NCBI GenBank assembly: GCA_947254465.1
Contig: CAMYEU010000088.1
Coordinates: 1 to 7,014 of the forward strand
Direction of reading: 5' to 3'
Length of the DNA: 7,014 nt
From: an uncultured Gemella sp.
GTDB lineage: Bacteria; Bacillota; Bacilli; Staphylococcales; Gemellaceae
Made by a program: the position numbers and the translations under genes. Within the stretch, counting starts at the first letter, position 1; each line of letters begins with the position of its first letter. This document shows, in pieces, positions 1 through 6,965 of this stretch. The notes beneath the pieces were generated by a model, which saw only the letters and a program-made list of their open reading frames with translations, made no database searches and was not told where the DNA came from.

Positions 1-46
1 TACACACTGCATATCGTCGGCAGCGTCAGATGTGTATAAGAGACAG
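1..46. other. Nextera read-1 side adapter (non-genomic)
   Basis: This is sequencing-library DNA, not genome. Positions 1-5 (TACAC) match the end of the P5 oligo. Positions 6-13 (ACTGCATA) sit where the i5 index belongs, and I recognise them as a standard Nextera XT index. Positions 14-27 (TCGTCGGCAGCGTC) are the read-1 adapter. Positions 28-46 are the 19-bp Tn5 mosaic end, finishing in AGACAG. Genomic sequence begins at 47. The mosaic end contains an in-frame GTG at 32 that makes the truncated pth look like a complete small gene. Confidence 0.98.
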
Positions 47-253
47 ATAAGTCACCTTGGAACAGAAAAATTTAATAGATTAAAAATTGGTATTGATAGA
101 CCAACCCCACCTATGAAGGTAGTTGATTATGTTTTAGGAAGATTTTCAAAAGATGAAATGGTTGAAATTGAAAAAATTTATTCGAAAAGTATAAATTGTA
201 TTGAAGATTTTTCTAAAATGAATTTTGTAGAATTGATGAATAAATATAATTAA
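47..253 (+). CDS. pth: peptidyl-tRNA hydrolase, 3' fragment (5' end off contig)
   Basis: This is the C-terminal 68 residues of Pth, which cleaves the ester bond of peptidyl-tRNAs released from stalled ribosomes and recycles the tRNA in the cytoplasm. Genomic codons begin with ATA at 47. The segment starting ISHLGTEKFNRLKIGI, then RP, then MKVVDYVLGRF matches the family block found just after the conserved GGHNGLK region, and the tail is the usual C-terminal helix. A complete Pth is about 190 residues, so roughly 120 are missing, including the catalytic His and the Asn/Asp substrate contacts. The apparent GTG start at 32 and first five residues (MYKRQ) are encoded by the Tn5 mosaic end and should be discarded. 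Immediate linkage to mfd is common in Bacilli and supports the call. The gene is incomplete only because the contig ends; nothing suggests it is broken in the organism. Confidence 0.93.
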   Translation: MSHLGTEKFNRLKIGIDRPTPPMKVVDYVLGRFSKDEMVEIEKIYSKSINCIEDFSKMNFVELMNKYN

Positions 254-257
254 AAGA

Positions 258-303
258 ATAAATGCAGCATTAGAGAAAGATAGTTTCTTTTGCTGCTATT
301 TAT
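258..303 (+). other. hairpin between pth and mfd
   Basis: A two-part inverted repeat fills most of the pth-mfd gap. The outer arms ATAAATGCAGCA (258-269) and TGCTGC-T-ATTTAT (291-303) pair over 12 bp with one bulged T at 297. The inner arms AGAAA (274-278) and TTTCT (284-288) pair around a GATAG loop. An internal loop (TTAG at 270-273 opposite TT at 289-290) separates the two helices. The 3' arm is followed by CGTGGAAAGGAG, with no T-run, so this is not a standard intrinsic terminator. It ends 7 nt before the mfd Shine-Dalgarno. It could be an RNA-processing or stability element, a weak attenuator, or a mark between pth and mfd expression. The structure is seen in the sequence; its role is inference. 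Confidence 0.55.
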
Positions 304-320
304 CGTGGAAAGGAGCGTAC

Positions 321-3300
321 ATGATAAAAGAAAGTCTGTTAGAAATAGTTGATTTACAATTTGAAAAAAAACATAAAAATATAGGGATTTACGGACAAAA
401 TCTGACGACACGTGCTTTGGAGATATATAATGAGTATAAACAAAGTGATAAGACTGTTGTGGTGTTATCACAAAGTAAAGCAGAAGCTGAAGAGTTATTT
501 GCAATTTTAAGTGATTTCGAAGGAGAAACTTATATTTATCCAGAAATTGATATATTAAAACGTCATACATCTAAAAGTAATGATTTAGTCCAAAATTCAA
601 TAAAAGTGCTTGAGAACCTAGTTCATAATATACAAAGCATAATTATTATTCCAATAGAAGCTATCTATAGAACAGTAAAAAATCCTAGTGATTTCAAAAA
701 TAATAGTTTTGAAATTAATGAGGACACTGTTATAAGTTTTGATGAATTACAAAGAAAACTTGTAAATATGGGGTATCGAAGAGTTGAAAGTGTTGATGTA
801 GTTGGAGAGTTTTCAAAAAGAGGTAGTATTGTTGATATTTTTAGTCCTCTGAGTGAAAAGCCGATACGATTAGATTTCTTTGATGATGAGCTTGATAGTA
901 TGAGGATTTTTGATGAAATTACTCAAAGATCTCTTGATAGAATCGATAGTGCAGTTATATATCCAACAAGTGATTTTTTTCTTACTTCTGAAGAAAAGGA
1001 TATAGTTGTAGAAAAAATACTTGCTAAGTTGGATGATAAAAAGATACAAAAAGATGAAAATTATCAAGAAATTAGCACTTATCTTAAAGAAAAAATAGAA
1101 ATCTATAGAGCAACAGGAGATTTCAGTGATTTAGAGAGTTTCTCAAATTTGATTTATGAAAATTCATATAGTATTGCTGATTATTTAAACGATGATACTA
1201 TAGTCTTCTATGATAATTATCATAAAATTTTAGAAAAAATAGAAGGATTAAGAGAGTATTTTTTAACAAGTTTACAGGAGATGAATAGAAGTTATATCTA
1301 TCAAGATGTAATAGATAATATAGCCTTCGAAAAGATTCAAAATTTAGATACTAGAAAATACTACTTATCTACTTTAAAACTAAATGACAAGATTATAGAA
1401 AAAAATTATAACTTAGATATAATCGACTTAGCTTATTATTCTAGTGAAGAGTATTTAGCTAAAGAAATTAGAGAGAAGATTACAGATAATTATAAGGTAA
1501 TTATTTCGTTAAATACACAAAAACAAAAAGATTATGTTGAGAAAGTGTTATTTGATAATTATTTTTATGATGACATTTATTATGGTGTTAAAGAAGGAAA
1601 AATTTTTATTGATGTTAATAAATATCACCTTAAGGGATTAGAAGATAGAAAAAATAAAATATTCCTATTAACACCACGTGAACTATTTACTGAAGAAGAA
1701 AGAAAAAAACGACGTGTAAAATTCAAATATACTAATTCAGAAAAAATAAGAAACTACCAAGAACTAAATATTGGGGATTATATTGTTCATGTTAGTCATG
1801 GTATTGGCTTATATGAAGGTATTGAGAATGTAGAAGTAGGGGGAGTATTTAAAGACTTCTTAAAAATTGTTTATGACGGTGGAGATATTATTTATGTAGA
1901 TATAAATAATATGAACTATATTCAAAAATATACCGCTTCTACAGATAATAGAAAACCCGCATTAAATAAACTTGGTACCAAAAATTGGCAGAAGACTAAG
2001 AGTAGAGTTCGTAAAGAAATCGAGGATATATCTGAGGATCTTATTAAGTTATATATTAAACGTGAATTGAGTTCAGGTTATGCGTATAGCATTGATGGTA
2101 GTATGCAAGCTGAATTTGAAGCAGATTTTGCATTTACACCAACTGAAGATCAGGTAAAAGCTACTGAAGAGATTAAAAGAGATATGGAAAAAGAACGTCC
2201 AATGGACAGACTGCTATGCGGAGACGTTGGATTTGGTAAGACGGAAGTAGCGATGAGAGTTGCATTTAAGGCCGTTACGGATAATAAGCAAGTCGCAGTA
2301 TTAGTTCCGACAACGCTACTTGCTGAACAACACTATGATAACTTTGTAAGTAGATTTGCGAATTTCCCTATTAATATAGAGGTTGTAAGTAGATTTAAAT
2401 CTGCAAAAGATATTACAGAAATTTGTAAAAAACTTGAAGAAGGTAAGATTGATATTATTGTTGGAACTCATAAGTTATTGAATGATAAGTTTAAATACAG
2501 AGATCTTGGATTATTAATAATAGATGAAGAGCAACGTTTTGGAGTTAAACATAAAGAAAAAATAAAACATCTTAAAAATACTGTTGATGTATTAACTCTT
2601 AGTGCCACACCAATCCCAAGAACACTGCATATGAGTTTAATTGGAATTAGGGACTTATCTGTAATAGAGACACCACCAAGAGAACGTCAACCTATCCAGA
2701 CATTCGTAACAGCTCAGAATAAAATGGTTATCAAAGAAGCGGTTATGAATGAGGTAAATCGTGGAGGACAGGTTTTCTATGTTTATAATAGAGTAGAGAC
2801 AATCGATGAAAAGTATTTAGAGCTGAAAAGATTATTACCTGATATTAACATAGCTTATGCACATGGTCGTATGAGTCAAAGAGAACTTGAGAATATTATG
2901 ACTGATGTTATAGATAGAAAATATGATATGTTAATTTCTACTACTATTATCGAGACTGGTATTGATATTTCAAATGTAAATACACTAATAGTAGAGGATG
3001 CTGATCGTTTTGGATTAAGTCAGTTGTATCAACTTCGTGGACGAGTAGGTCGTAGTAGCAGAGAAGCATATGCTTACTTGATGTATGAACCATTTAAATC
3101 GTTAACTGAAAACTCAGAGAAAAGATTATCAGCAATTAAGAACTTTACATCTCTAGGAAGTGGATTTAAGATCGCTATGCAGGATTTATCGATTCGAGGA
3201 GCAGGGGATGTCTTAGGTGGAAGACAACATGGATTCATCGATTCAGTAGGTTATACGTTATATTCTCAAATGTTAGAACAAGAAATTCAAGCTAAAAAAG

Positions 3301-3872
3301 GGATTTTAGAACCTTTATTAGAGCAGGATAGAACTCAAGATGTAAGTTACTATGAAAATATAATAAAAGAAGCGGCTCCGAAAATTAAAAAAGATATTTT
3401 CGAAGTTGAGACTGATGACCTTGAAATCAAGCTTAATGTAGATGCCTTTATTCCAAAAGAGTATATCTCTAGTGATGCAGATAAAATAGATTTCTATAAG
3501 AGATTGAACAATGTTGTTAATGATGAAGAAATAGAAAGTATTGTTGAAGATTTAATTGATAGATTCTCTGATTTTGGAGAAGAAGTAAATAATCTAATAG
3601 ATATTTGTTATTTAAAAGTTATGGCGAAAAATACTATGGTTACTAGCATAAAAGAATTAGCGAATAAAGTAGTTATAACATTCGATAAAGAAATTATGAA
3701 TAACTTAAAAGGAAAAGAATTGTTTACGGCATTAACTCCTCATAAAGATACTCGTATTATTGCGAAGGATGGATTTTTCTTAGAGATTGATAAAAAAGAA
3801 AGATATAGTATCAGACGAATTAGAGAAATGCTTACTTTAGTAAATAGTAATTTGGAGGCTGAACATGAATAA
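321..3872 (+). CDS. mfd: transcription-repair coupling factor Mfd
   Basis: Mfd is an ATP-driven DNA translocase that pushes or evicts RNA polymerase stalled at lesions and recruits UvrA to start nucleotide excision repair. The ATG at 321 has AGGAG at 311-315, five bases upstream. At 1183 residues it is full length. The N-terminal UvrB-like part includes the UvrA-contact block with R167, R183 and F187, matching E. coli R165, R181 and F185. The RNA-polymerase-interacting (CarD-like) domain lies near 478-555 (GDYIVHVSHGIG at 485-496). The RecG-like motor carries Walker A GDVGFGKT (634-641), the DEEQ box (735-738), SATPIPRT (761-768) and motif VI QLRGRVGR (904-911). The translocation (TRG) region follows, with AMQDLSIRGAGDVLGGRQHG at 952-971. 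The C-terminal regulatory domain is near 1035-1150. No catalytic motif is degraded. It lies 67 bp after pth and overlaps tag by 8 nt, so all three may share a transcript. I saw no convincing promoter in the pth-mfd gap. Confidence 0.98.
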   Translation: MIKESLLEIVDLQFEKKHKNIGIYGQNLTTRALEIYNEYKQSDKTVVVLSQSKAEAEELFAILSDFEGETYIYPEIDILKRHTSKSNDLVQNSIKVLENLVHNIQSIIIIPIEAIYRTVKNPSDFKNNSFEINEDTVISFDELQRKLVNMGYRRVESVDVVGEFSKRGSIVDIFSPLSEKPIRLDFFDDELDSMRIFDEITQRSLDRIDSAVIYPTSDFFLTSEEKDIVVEKILAKLDDKKIQKDENYQEISTYLKEKIEIYRATGDFSDLESFSNLIYENSYSIADYLNDDTIVFYDNYHKILEKIEGLREYFLTSLQEMNRSYIYQDVIDNIAFEKIQNLDTRKYYLSTLKLNDKIIEKNYNLDIIDLAYYSSEEYLAKEIREKITDNYKVIISLNTQKQKDYVEKVLFDNYFYDDIYYGVKEGKIFIDVNKYHLKGLEDRKNKIFLLTPRELFTEEERKKRRVKFKYTNSEKIRNYQELNIGDYIVHVSHGIGLYEGIENVEVGGVFKDFLKIVYDGGDIIYVDINNMNYIQKYTASTDNRKPALNKLGTKNWQKTKSRVRKEIEDISEDLIKLYIKRELSSGYAYSIDGSMQAEFEADFAFTPTEDQVKATEEIKRDMEKERPMDRLLCGDVGFGKTEVAMRVAFKAVTDNKQVAVLVPTTLLAEQHYDNFVSRFANFPINIEVVSRFKSAKDITEICKKLEEGKIDIIVGTHKLLNDKFKYRDLGLLIIDEEQRFGVKHKEKIKHLKNTVDVLTLSATPIPRTLHMSLIGIRDLSVIETPPRERQPIQTFVTAQNKMVIKEAVMNEVNRGGQVFYVYNRVETIDEKYLELKRLLPDINIAYAHGRMSQRELENIMTDVIDRKYDMLISTTIIETGIDISNVNTLIVEDADRFGLSQLYQLRGRVGRSSREAYAYLMYEPFKSLTENSEKRLSAIKNFTSLGSGFKIAMQDLSIRGAGDVLGGRQHGFIDSVGYTLYSQMLEQEIQAKKGILEPLLEQDRTQDVSYYENIIKEAAPKIKKDIFEVETDDLEIKLNVDAFIPKEYISSDADKIDFYKRLNNVVNDEEIESIVEDLIDRFSDFGEEVNNLIDICYLKVMAKNTMVTSIKELANKVVITFDKEIMNNLKGKELFTALTPHKDTRIIAKDGFFLEIDKKERYSIRRIREMLTLVNSNLEAEHE

Positions 3873-4428
3873 ATATAGATGTCCATGGGCAAAAGATCCC
3901 TTAGAAATTGAATATCATGATACTGAGTGGGGAAGAGAAACTCACGACGATCAATTGTTATTCGAGTACTTAGTATTAGAGGGCATGCAAGCTGGTTTAA
4001 GCTGGTCATTAATATTAAAAAAACGCGAAAATTTTAAACGAGCTTTTGATAATTTTGATTATAATATTTGTGCAAATTATACAGATGAATATTTAGAATC
4101 ATTAAGGGAAGATGAGGGCATTATAAGAAATAAATTGAAAATCTATTCAGTTAGAAAAAATGCTCTTGCATTTATCAAAGTACAAAAAGAGTTTGGAAGT
4201 TTTGATAAGTATATCTGGAGTTTTACAGACTATAAAAAAATTAATAATAAATTAACAAGCTATAAAGATGCACCAAGTGAATCTGAGCTTTCTATAAAGA
4301 TTAGTAAAGATTTGAAAAAAAGAGGATTTAGTTTTGTAGGTGGTACTATTATCTATAGCTATTTACAAGCGATTGGAATGATAAATGATCATGAAAAAGG
4401 TTGTTTTTGTTATGAAGAATGCTGTTAG
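3865..4428 (+). CDS. tag: DNA-3-methyladenine glycosylase I
   Basis: Tag starts base excision repair by cleaving 3-methyladenine from alkylated DNA; it belongs to the helix-hairpin-helix superfamily and binds a structural zinc. The 187-residue length is typical. Zinc ligands are visible as C6 and H18 at the N-terminus and H176 and C180 near the C-terminus (HEKGC). The base-recognition block LEGMQAGLSW (38-47) contains E39 and W47, equivalent to E. coli Glu38 and Trp46. The GIIRNK (E. coli GIIRHR) and KKRGFSFVGGTIIYSYLQAIG blocks are also family signatures. The ATG at 3865 has GGAGG at 3854-3858 with a 6-nt spacer, both inside mfd, and the 8-nt overlap ATGAATAA includes the mfd stop. Translational coupling to mfd is therefore likely. 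The tail has extra cysteines (C182, C186, C187) beyond the zinc set. This joins two DNA repair genes in one unit. Confidence 0.97.
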   Translation: MNKYRCPWAKDPLEIEYHDTEWGRETHDDQLLFEYLVLEGMQAGLSWSLILKKRENFKRAFDNFDYNICANYTDEYLESLREDEGIIRNKLKIYSVRKNALAFIKVQKEFGSFDKYIWSFTDYKKINNKLTSYKDAPSESELSIKISKDLKKRGFSFVGGTIIYSYLQAIGMINDHEKGCFCYEECC

Positions 4429-4467
4429 TAAATAAACAATGTAGTTAATATCATAAGTTTATTTACT
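4427..4467. repeat. AT-rich inverted repeat at the tag stop codon
   Basis: AGTAAATAAAC (4427-4437) and GTTTATTTACT (4457-4467) are perfect 11-bp complements around a 19-nt loop; the left arm includes the last two bases of the tag stop codon. Only two pairs are G-C and no T-run follows (TAGCTCATAG), so it would be a weak terminator at best. The right arm can also pair with TAAATAAA at 4503-4510 (8 bp), and AGCT at 4469-4472 with AGCT at 4493-4496, giving a competing fold. At this AT content both could be chance. It may stabilise or trim the 3' end of the mfd-tag message. Confidence 0.4.
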
Positions 4468-4495
4468 TAGCTCATAGATGAAATCCAGATATAGC

Positions 4496-4524
4496 TTTAC
4501 TTTAAATAAAATAACGTCTATAAT
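4496..4524 (+). promoter_or_regulatory. sigma-A-type promoter for the GrpB-like gene and murB
   Basis: A perfect -10 box TATAAT (4519-4524) lies 17 bp after TTTACT (4496-4501), which matches four of six bases of the -35 consensus TTGACA. The predicted start of transcription is near 4531, leaving a leader of about 30 nt before the ATG at 4562. There is no TG dinucleotide for an extended -10. It is the best promoter candidate in the contig and splits the plus-strand genes into pth-mfd-tag and GrpB-murB units. No operator or riboswitch is evident in the short leader. Confidence 0.65.
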
Positions 4525-4561
4525 AGATTAGGATATTTAATTACAAGATTGGATTTTATAA

Positions 4562-5083
4562 ATGGATAAGAGAATTGTTAAAATTGAAGAAATAAAAGAC
4601 AATGAAGTCTTTGTTGACATATTTTTAGAAGAAATAAAAAAAATACAAGAAATCCCTAAAATGCCGAAATGTGAGTTTTTACATATTGGAGCAACTAGTA
4701 CTACACAGGTATTCGGAGAAAAAATTGTAGATATTCTTGTTGTTGTTGAGAATCTACATGAAATAACAACATTTGATGAAAAAAGATTAAATAATATAGG
4801 TTATCATCGAATTTCTCATAATGGGATAAAAGGTGTTATTAAGTACGCACGAATAACGGATTACTTAACTATGAGTTATGATGTATTACTAAATGTTGTT
4901 CAACGTGATACAGAAGTACATAAAGATTTTATAAAAGCTAGAGAAGTTTTTGGTGCTAATAAGTTAAAAGATGACTATAATTCATTCAAAAATATGAACA
5001 AAGAACTTTCATTTAAAGATTATTTAGCACAAAAATTAATATTTATAAATGAAATTTTAAAAAGGATTGAAAATAATGATTAA
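4562..5083 (+). CDS. divergent GrpB-family (UPF0157) nucleotidyltransferase-like protein
   Basis: A 173-residue predicted cytoplasmic protein with no signal peptide or membrane segment. The region FLHIGATSTTQVFGEKIVDILV (39-60) resembles the GrpB-family core, usually a His-x-Gly-Ser-Thr motif, a Gly/Lys-containing loop and an Ile-Asp-Ile strand, built on the nucleotidyltransferase fold. Here H41, G43, K54 and D57 are kept, but A44 replaces the usual Ser of the GS motif and the following loop is unlike the common AVPGL form. The C-terminal stretch FKDYLAQKLIFINEIL (151-166) resembles the family's closing Tyr...Lys...Phe-Ile helix. No substrate is known to me for this family, so I assign no reaction. 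The ATG at 4562 has only a weak Shine-Dalgarno (GGA at 4551-4553). Its own promoter lies upstream, and its last 8 nt overlap murB, so the two are probably co-expressed. It could be a family member that has lost catalysis. Confidence 0.72.
   Translation: MDKRIVKIEEIKDNEVFVDIFLEEIKKIQEIPKMPKCEFLHIGATSTTQVFGEKIVDILVVVENLHEITTFDEKRLNNIGYHRISHNGIKGVIKYARITDYLTMSYDVLLNVVQRDTEVHKDFIKAREVFGANKLKDDYNSFKNMNKELSFKDYLAQKLIFINEILKRIENND
5062..5066 (+). promoter_or_regulatory. murB: ribosome binding site that fixes the murB start
   Basis: AAGGA at 5062-5066 lies inside the end of the GrpB-like gene. It is 9 nt before ATG 5076 but directly abuts an in-frame TTG at 5067, leaving no spacer for that codon. 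The ATG is therefore the likely start, and the longer 303-residue TTG version is unlikely. Confidence 0.75.
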
Positions 5084-5978
5084 AATAAAAAATATTGAAG
5101 ATATTCTTCAAAGCAGTGAAGTATTATATAACGAACCTTTAAGAAATTATAGTTTTACAAAAACAGGTGGCAATGCTGAGATTTTAGTGAAAATAAATAA
5201 CGAAAAAGATTTACAAAATGTAATAGCATACAGCAATAAAAATAATATTGCATTAACTATACTAGGTAATGGTTCGAATGTATTAATTTCTGATAATGGG
5301 ATTCAAGGAATAGTAGCTTTAACTAGTGATATGAATGATATAGAGTTACGAGAAGGTGATATTATTTCTTGTTATGCAGGATTGACATTAAAAGAACTTA
5401 CTGATTTTTGTATCGAAAATAGCCTAACTAATCTTGAATTCTCATGTGGGATTCCAGGTAGTGTAGGTGGAGCAATTTTTATGAATGCCGGAGCATATGG
5501 TGGCGAAATGAAAGAAGTTGTTCAAAAGGTTGAAGTTTTCACTAAAAACGGTGAAAAGAAAATATATACTAATGAACAAATGGAATTTTCATATAGACAT
5601 TCTGTAATTCAAGAAACTAAGGAAATCATTTCTAAAGTTTATTTCCAAATGAAAAAAGGAAACAAAGAAGAAATTGTCTCTAAAGTAGAAGAATTAAATA
5701 AAATGCGCTCAGATAAGCAACCTTTAGAATATCCTTCATGTGGTTCTGTATTTAAACGACCAGAAGGATACTTCGCAGGAAAATTAATCCAAGATGCAGG
5801 CTTACAAGGTTTGACTGTGGGTGGTGCTCAAGTGTCTAAAAAACATGCAGGATTTATGGTTAATATAAATTCAGCAACTTGTGAAGATTATAAAAACTTA
5901 ATTAAAGAAGTTCAGAAAAAAGTTTTAGAAGATTCAGGTATTGAACTTGAGTGTGAAGTTAAAATATTAGGTGAATAG
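5076..5978 (+). CDS. murB: UDP-N-acetylenolpyruvoylglucosamine reductase MurB
   Basis: MurB uses FAD and NADPH to reduce UDP-GlcNAc-enolpyruvate to UDP-MurNAc, the second committed step of peptidoglycan synthesis, in the cytoplasm. From ATG 5076 it has 300 residues. The FAD-binding domain shows YSFTKTGG (25-32), GNGSNVL (64-70) and SCGIPGSVGG followed by AIFMNAGAYGGEM (123-145). The substrate domain has YRHS (173-176) and the catalytic-serine block CGSVFKRP (222-229) with S224 as the proton donor. QVSKKHAGFMVN (252-263) follows. The protein ends in ILGE, so the conserved catalytic glutamate is the final residue, E300. The short form without the extra E. coli insert, and the FKRP variant close to Staphylococcus FQRP, indicate a type II enzyme. 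The start overlaps the GrpB-like stop by 8 nt (ATGATTAA), and a strong terminator begins right after the stop. All key residues are present. Confidence 0.97.
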   Translation: MIKIKNIEDILQSSEVLYNEPLRNYSFTKTGGNAEILVKINNEKDLQNVIAYSNKNNIALTILGNGSNVLISDNGIQGIVALTSDMNDIELREGDIISCYAGLTLKELTDFCIENSLTNLEFSCGIPGSVGGAIFMNAGAYGGEMKEVVQKVEVFTKNGEKKIYTNEQMEFSYRHSVIQETKEIISKVYFQMKKGNKEEIVSKVEELNKMRSDKQPLEYPSCGSVFKRPEGYFAGKLIQDAGLQGLTVGGAQVSKKHAGFMVNINSATCEDYKNLIKEVQKKVLEDSGIELECEVKILGE

Positions 5979-6029
5979 AAAACAGTAGTAACTCGAATAA
6001 TTTTGAGTTACTACTGTTTTCTTTATTTT
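5979..6029. terminator. bidirectional intrinsic terminator between murB and rarA
   Basis: AAAACAGTAGTAACTC (5979-5994) and GAGTTACTACTGTTTT (6005-6020) form a perfect 16-bp stem around a 10-nt loop (GAATAATTTT). On the plus strand the stem runs into TTTTCTTTATTTT (6017-6029), a good U-rich tail for murB. On the minus strand the A-run at 5979-5982 gives only a four-U tail, so termination of rarA may be weaker. The stem starts one base after the murB stop, and its T-rich tail overlaps the rarA stop codon. This is a compact shared terminator for convergent genes. Confidence 0.9.
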
Positions 6030-6965
6030 ATATTATCTATAAATTTTTTATATTGTGCTAGATTTTGTTCATTTTTATTATTTGTTTTTGGTGTGTAGAA
6101 TGTTCTGCCTACTAAGTTATCTGGAAGATATTGCTGCTTAATATAACCTGTTGGATGATTGTGTGGATATTGATATCCGACTCCACGATTTAGTTTGTCA
6201 GCTCCGTAGTAATGTGCATCTCTCAAATGATCAGGAATTATGAATTTTGGATTTGTTTTAGTTTCGTGTAGTGCATTGTCGATAGCCATATAAGCACTAT
6301 TTGATTTTAAAGAAAGTGCTAGTTGGATAACTGCATTCGATAAAGGGATTCTTGCTTCAGGGAGCCCGAGCATCTTCGCACTTTCAATAGCAGCATGGAC
6401 AAAAGGTCCGATGTTTGGATTAGCAAGACCGATATCTTCATAAGCTATAACGCTCATTCTTCTATAGATTGTATCTAAGTCACCACTGTCGATTAAAAGA
6501 GCTAGGTAGTATAACGATGCATCTACATCACTTCCTCGTATAGACTTTTGAAAAGCGCTGATGATGTCATAAAAAGCATCTCCATCTTTATCATAGGCTT
6601 TGAATTTTCCTAGAGATAAGTTTAATAACTTATCTTTTGTAATAATTTCACCTTCATTTGATAAATTATATAGAATTTCAAAAGTGTTAAGAGAAAATCT
6701 TAAATCACCAGAAGAGTTTAGAGCGATTGTTTTAAAAACATCATATTCGATTGTTAAATCTTTTGGGAAGACTTCTTTATTGTTTGATATTTTTTTTAGA
6801 TATTCATAAATGTCATCGTTAGAAACTTGTTGTAATTCGAAAATAATTAAACGCGATCTAATTGCAGGATTAACAGTATGATATGGATTATTCGTTGTGC
6901 ATCCAATAACGTAAATATTGTCAAACTCGATTTCAGGAAGTAGGATATCTTGCATAGGTTTAGTT
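6023..6965 (-). CDS. rarA: replication-associated recombination protein RarA (MgsA), 5' end off contig
   Basis: RarA is a clamp-loader-like AAA+ ATPase that acts at stalled or gapped replication forks. The 313 complete genomic codons run from 6964 down to the TAA at 6023-6025. Position 6965 is the last base of a codon cut by the contig end. Numbering from the first whole codon, MQDILLP (4-10) is the segment following Walker B. CTTNNP (22-27) is the sensor-1 region, PAIRSR (33-38) holds the arginine finger, and SSGDLRFSLN (84-93) is sensor 2. The C-terminal MgsA region shows YRRMSVIAYEDIGLANP (167-183), LSLKSNSAYMAI (217-228) and IPDHLRDA (243-250), all typical of RarA. A full protein is about 420-440 residues, so around 110-125 N-terminal residues, including Walker A and Walker B, are missing. 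The apparent GTG start at 6994 and its first ten residues come from adapter. The gene converges on murB and its promoter is not in the window. Confidence 0.96.

Noticed and set aside
28..46. Inverted 19-bp ends (28-46 and 6966-6984) as a composite transposon
   Set aside because: They are the engineered Tn5 mosaic ends used in tagmentation, flanked by index and flow-cell adapter sequence. There is no transposase gene and no target duplication.
250..570. Minus-strand reading frame opposite the start of mfd
   Set aside because: It lies almost wholly antisense to the well-supported mfd coding region, has no ribosome binding site, and its hydrophobic low-complexity look is typical of the complement of AT-rich genes.
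870..1067. Minus-strand 65-residue frame inside mfd
   Set aside because: It is antisense to the conserved UvrA-contact region and beyond, and rich in Ile/Phe/Tyr from AT composition, with no start signal or recognisable domain.
2344..2396. In-frame direct repeat TTGTAAGTAGATTT at 2344-2357 and 2383-2396 in mfd
   Set aside because: Both copies encode V-S-R-F at places where E. coli Mfd has similar DRF and SRF residues, so protein conservation plus codon preference explains it; it is not a mobile or regulatory repeat.
3740..4009. Minus-strand frame across the mfd/tag junction
   Set aside because: It is the complement of two confidently identified genes and shows no family resemblance.
5067..5075. 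TTG at 5067 as the murB start
   Set aside because: It directly abuts the AAGGA ribosome binding site with no spacer, whereas ATG 5076 has a 9-nt spacer and gives the normal length.
6600..6809. Plus-strand 69-residue frame inside rarA
   Set aside because: It is antisense to conserved RarA sequence that includes the sensor-2 region, with no promoter or ribosome binding site.
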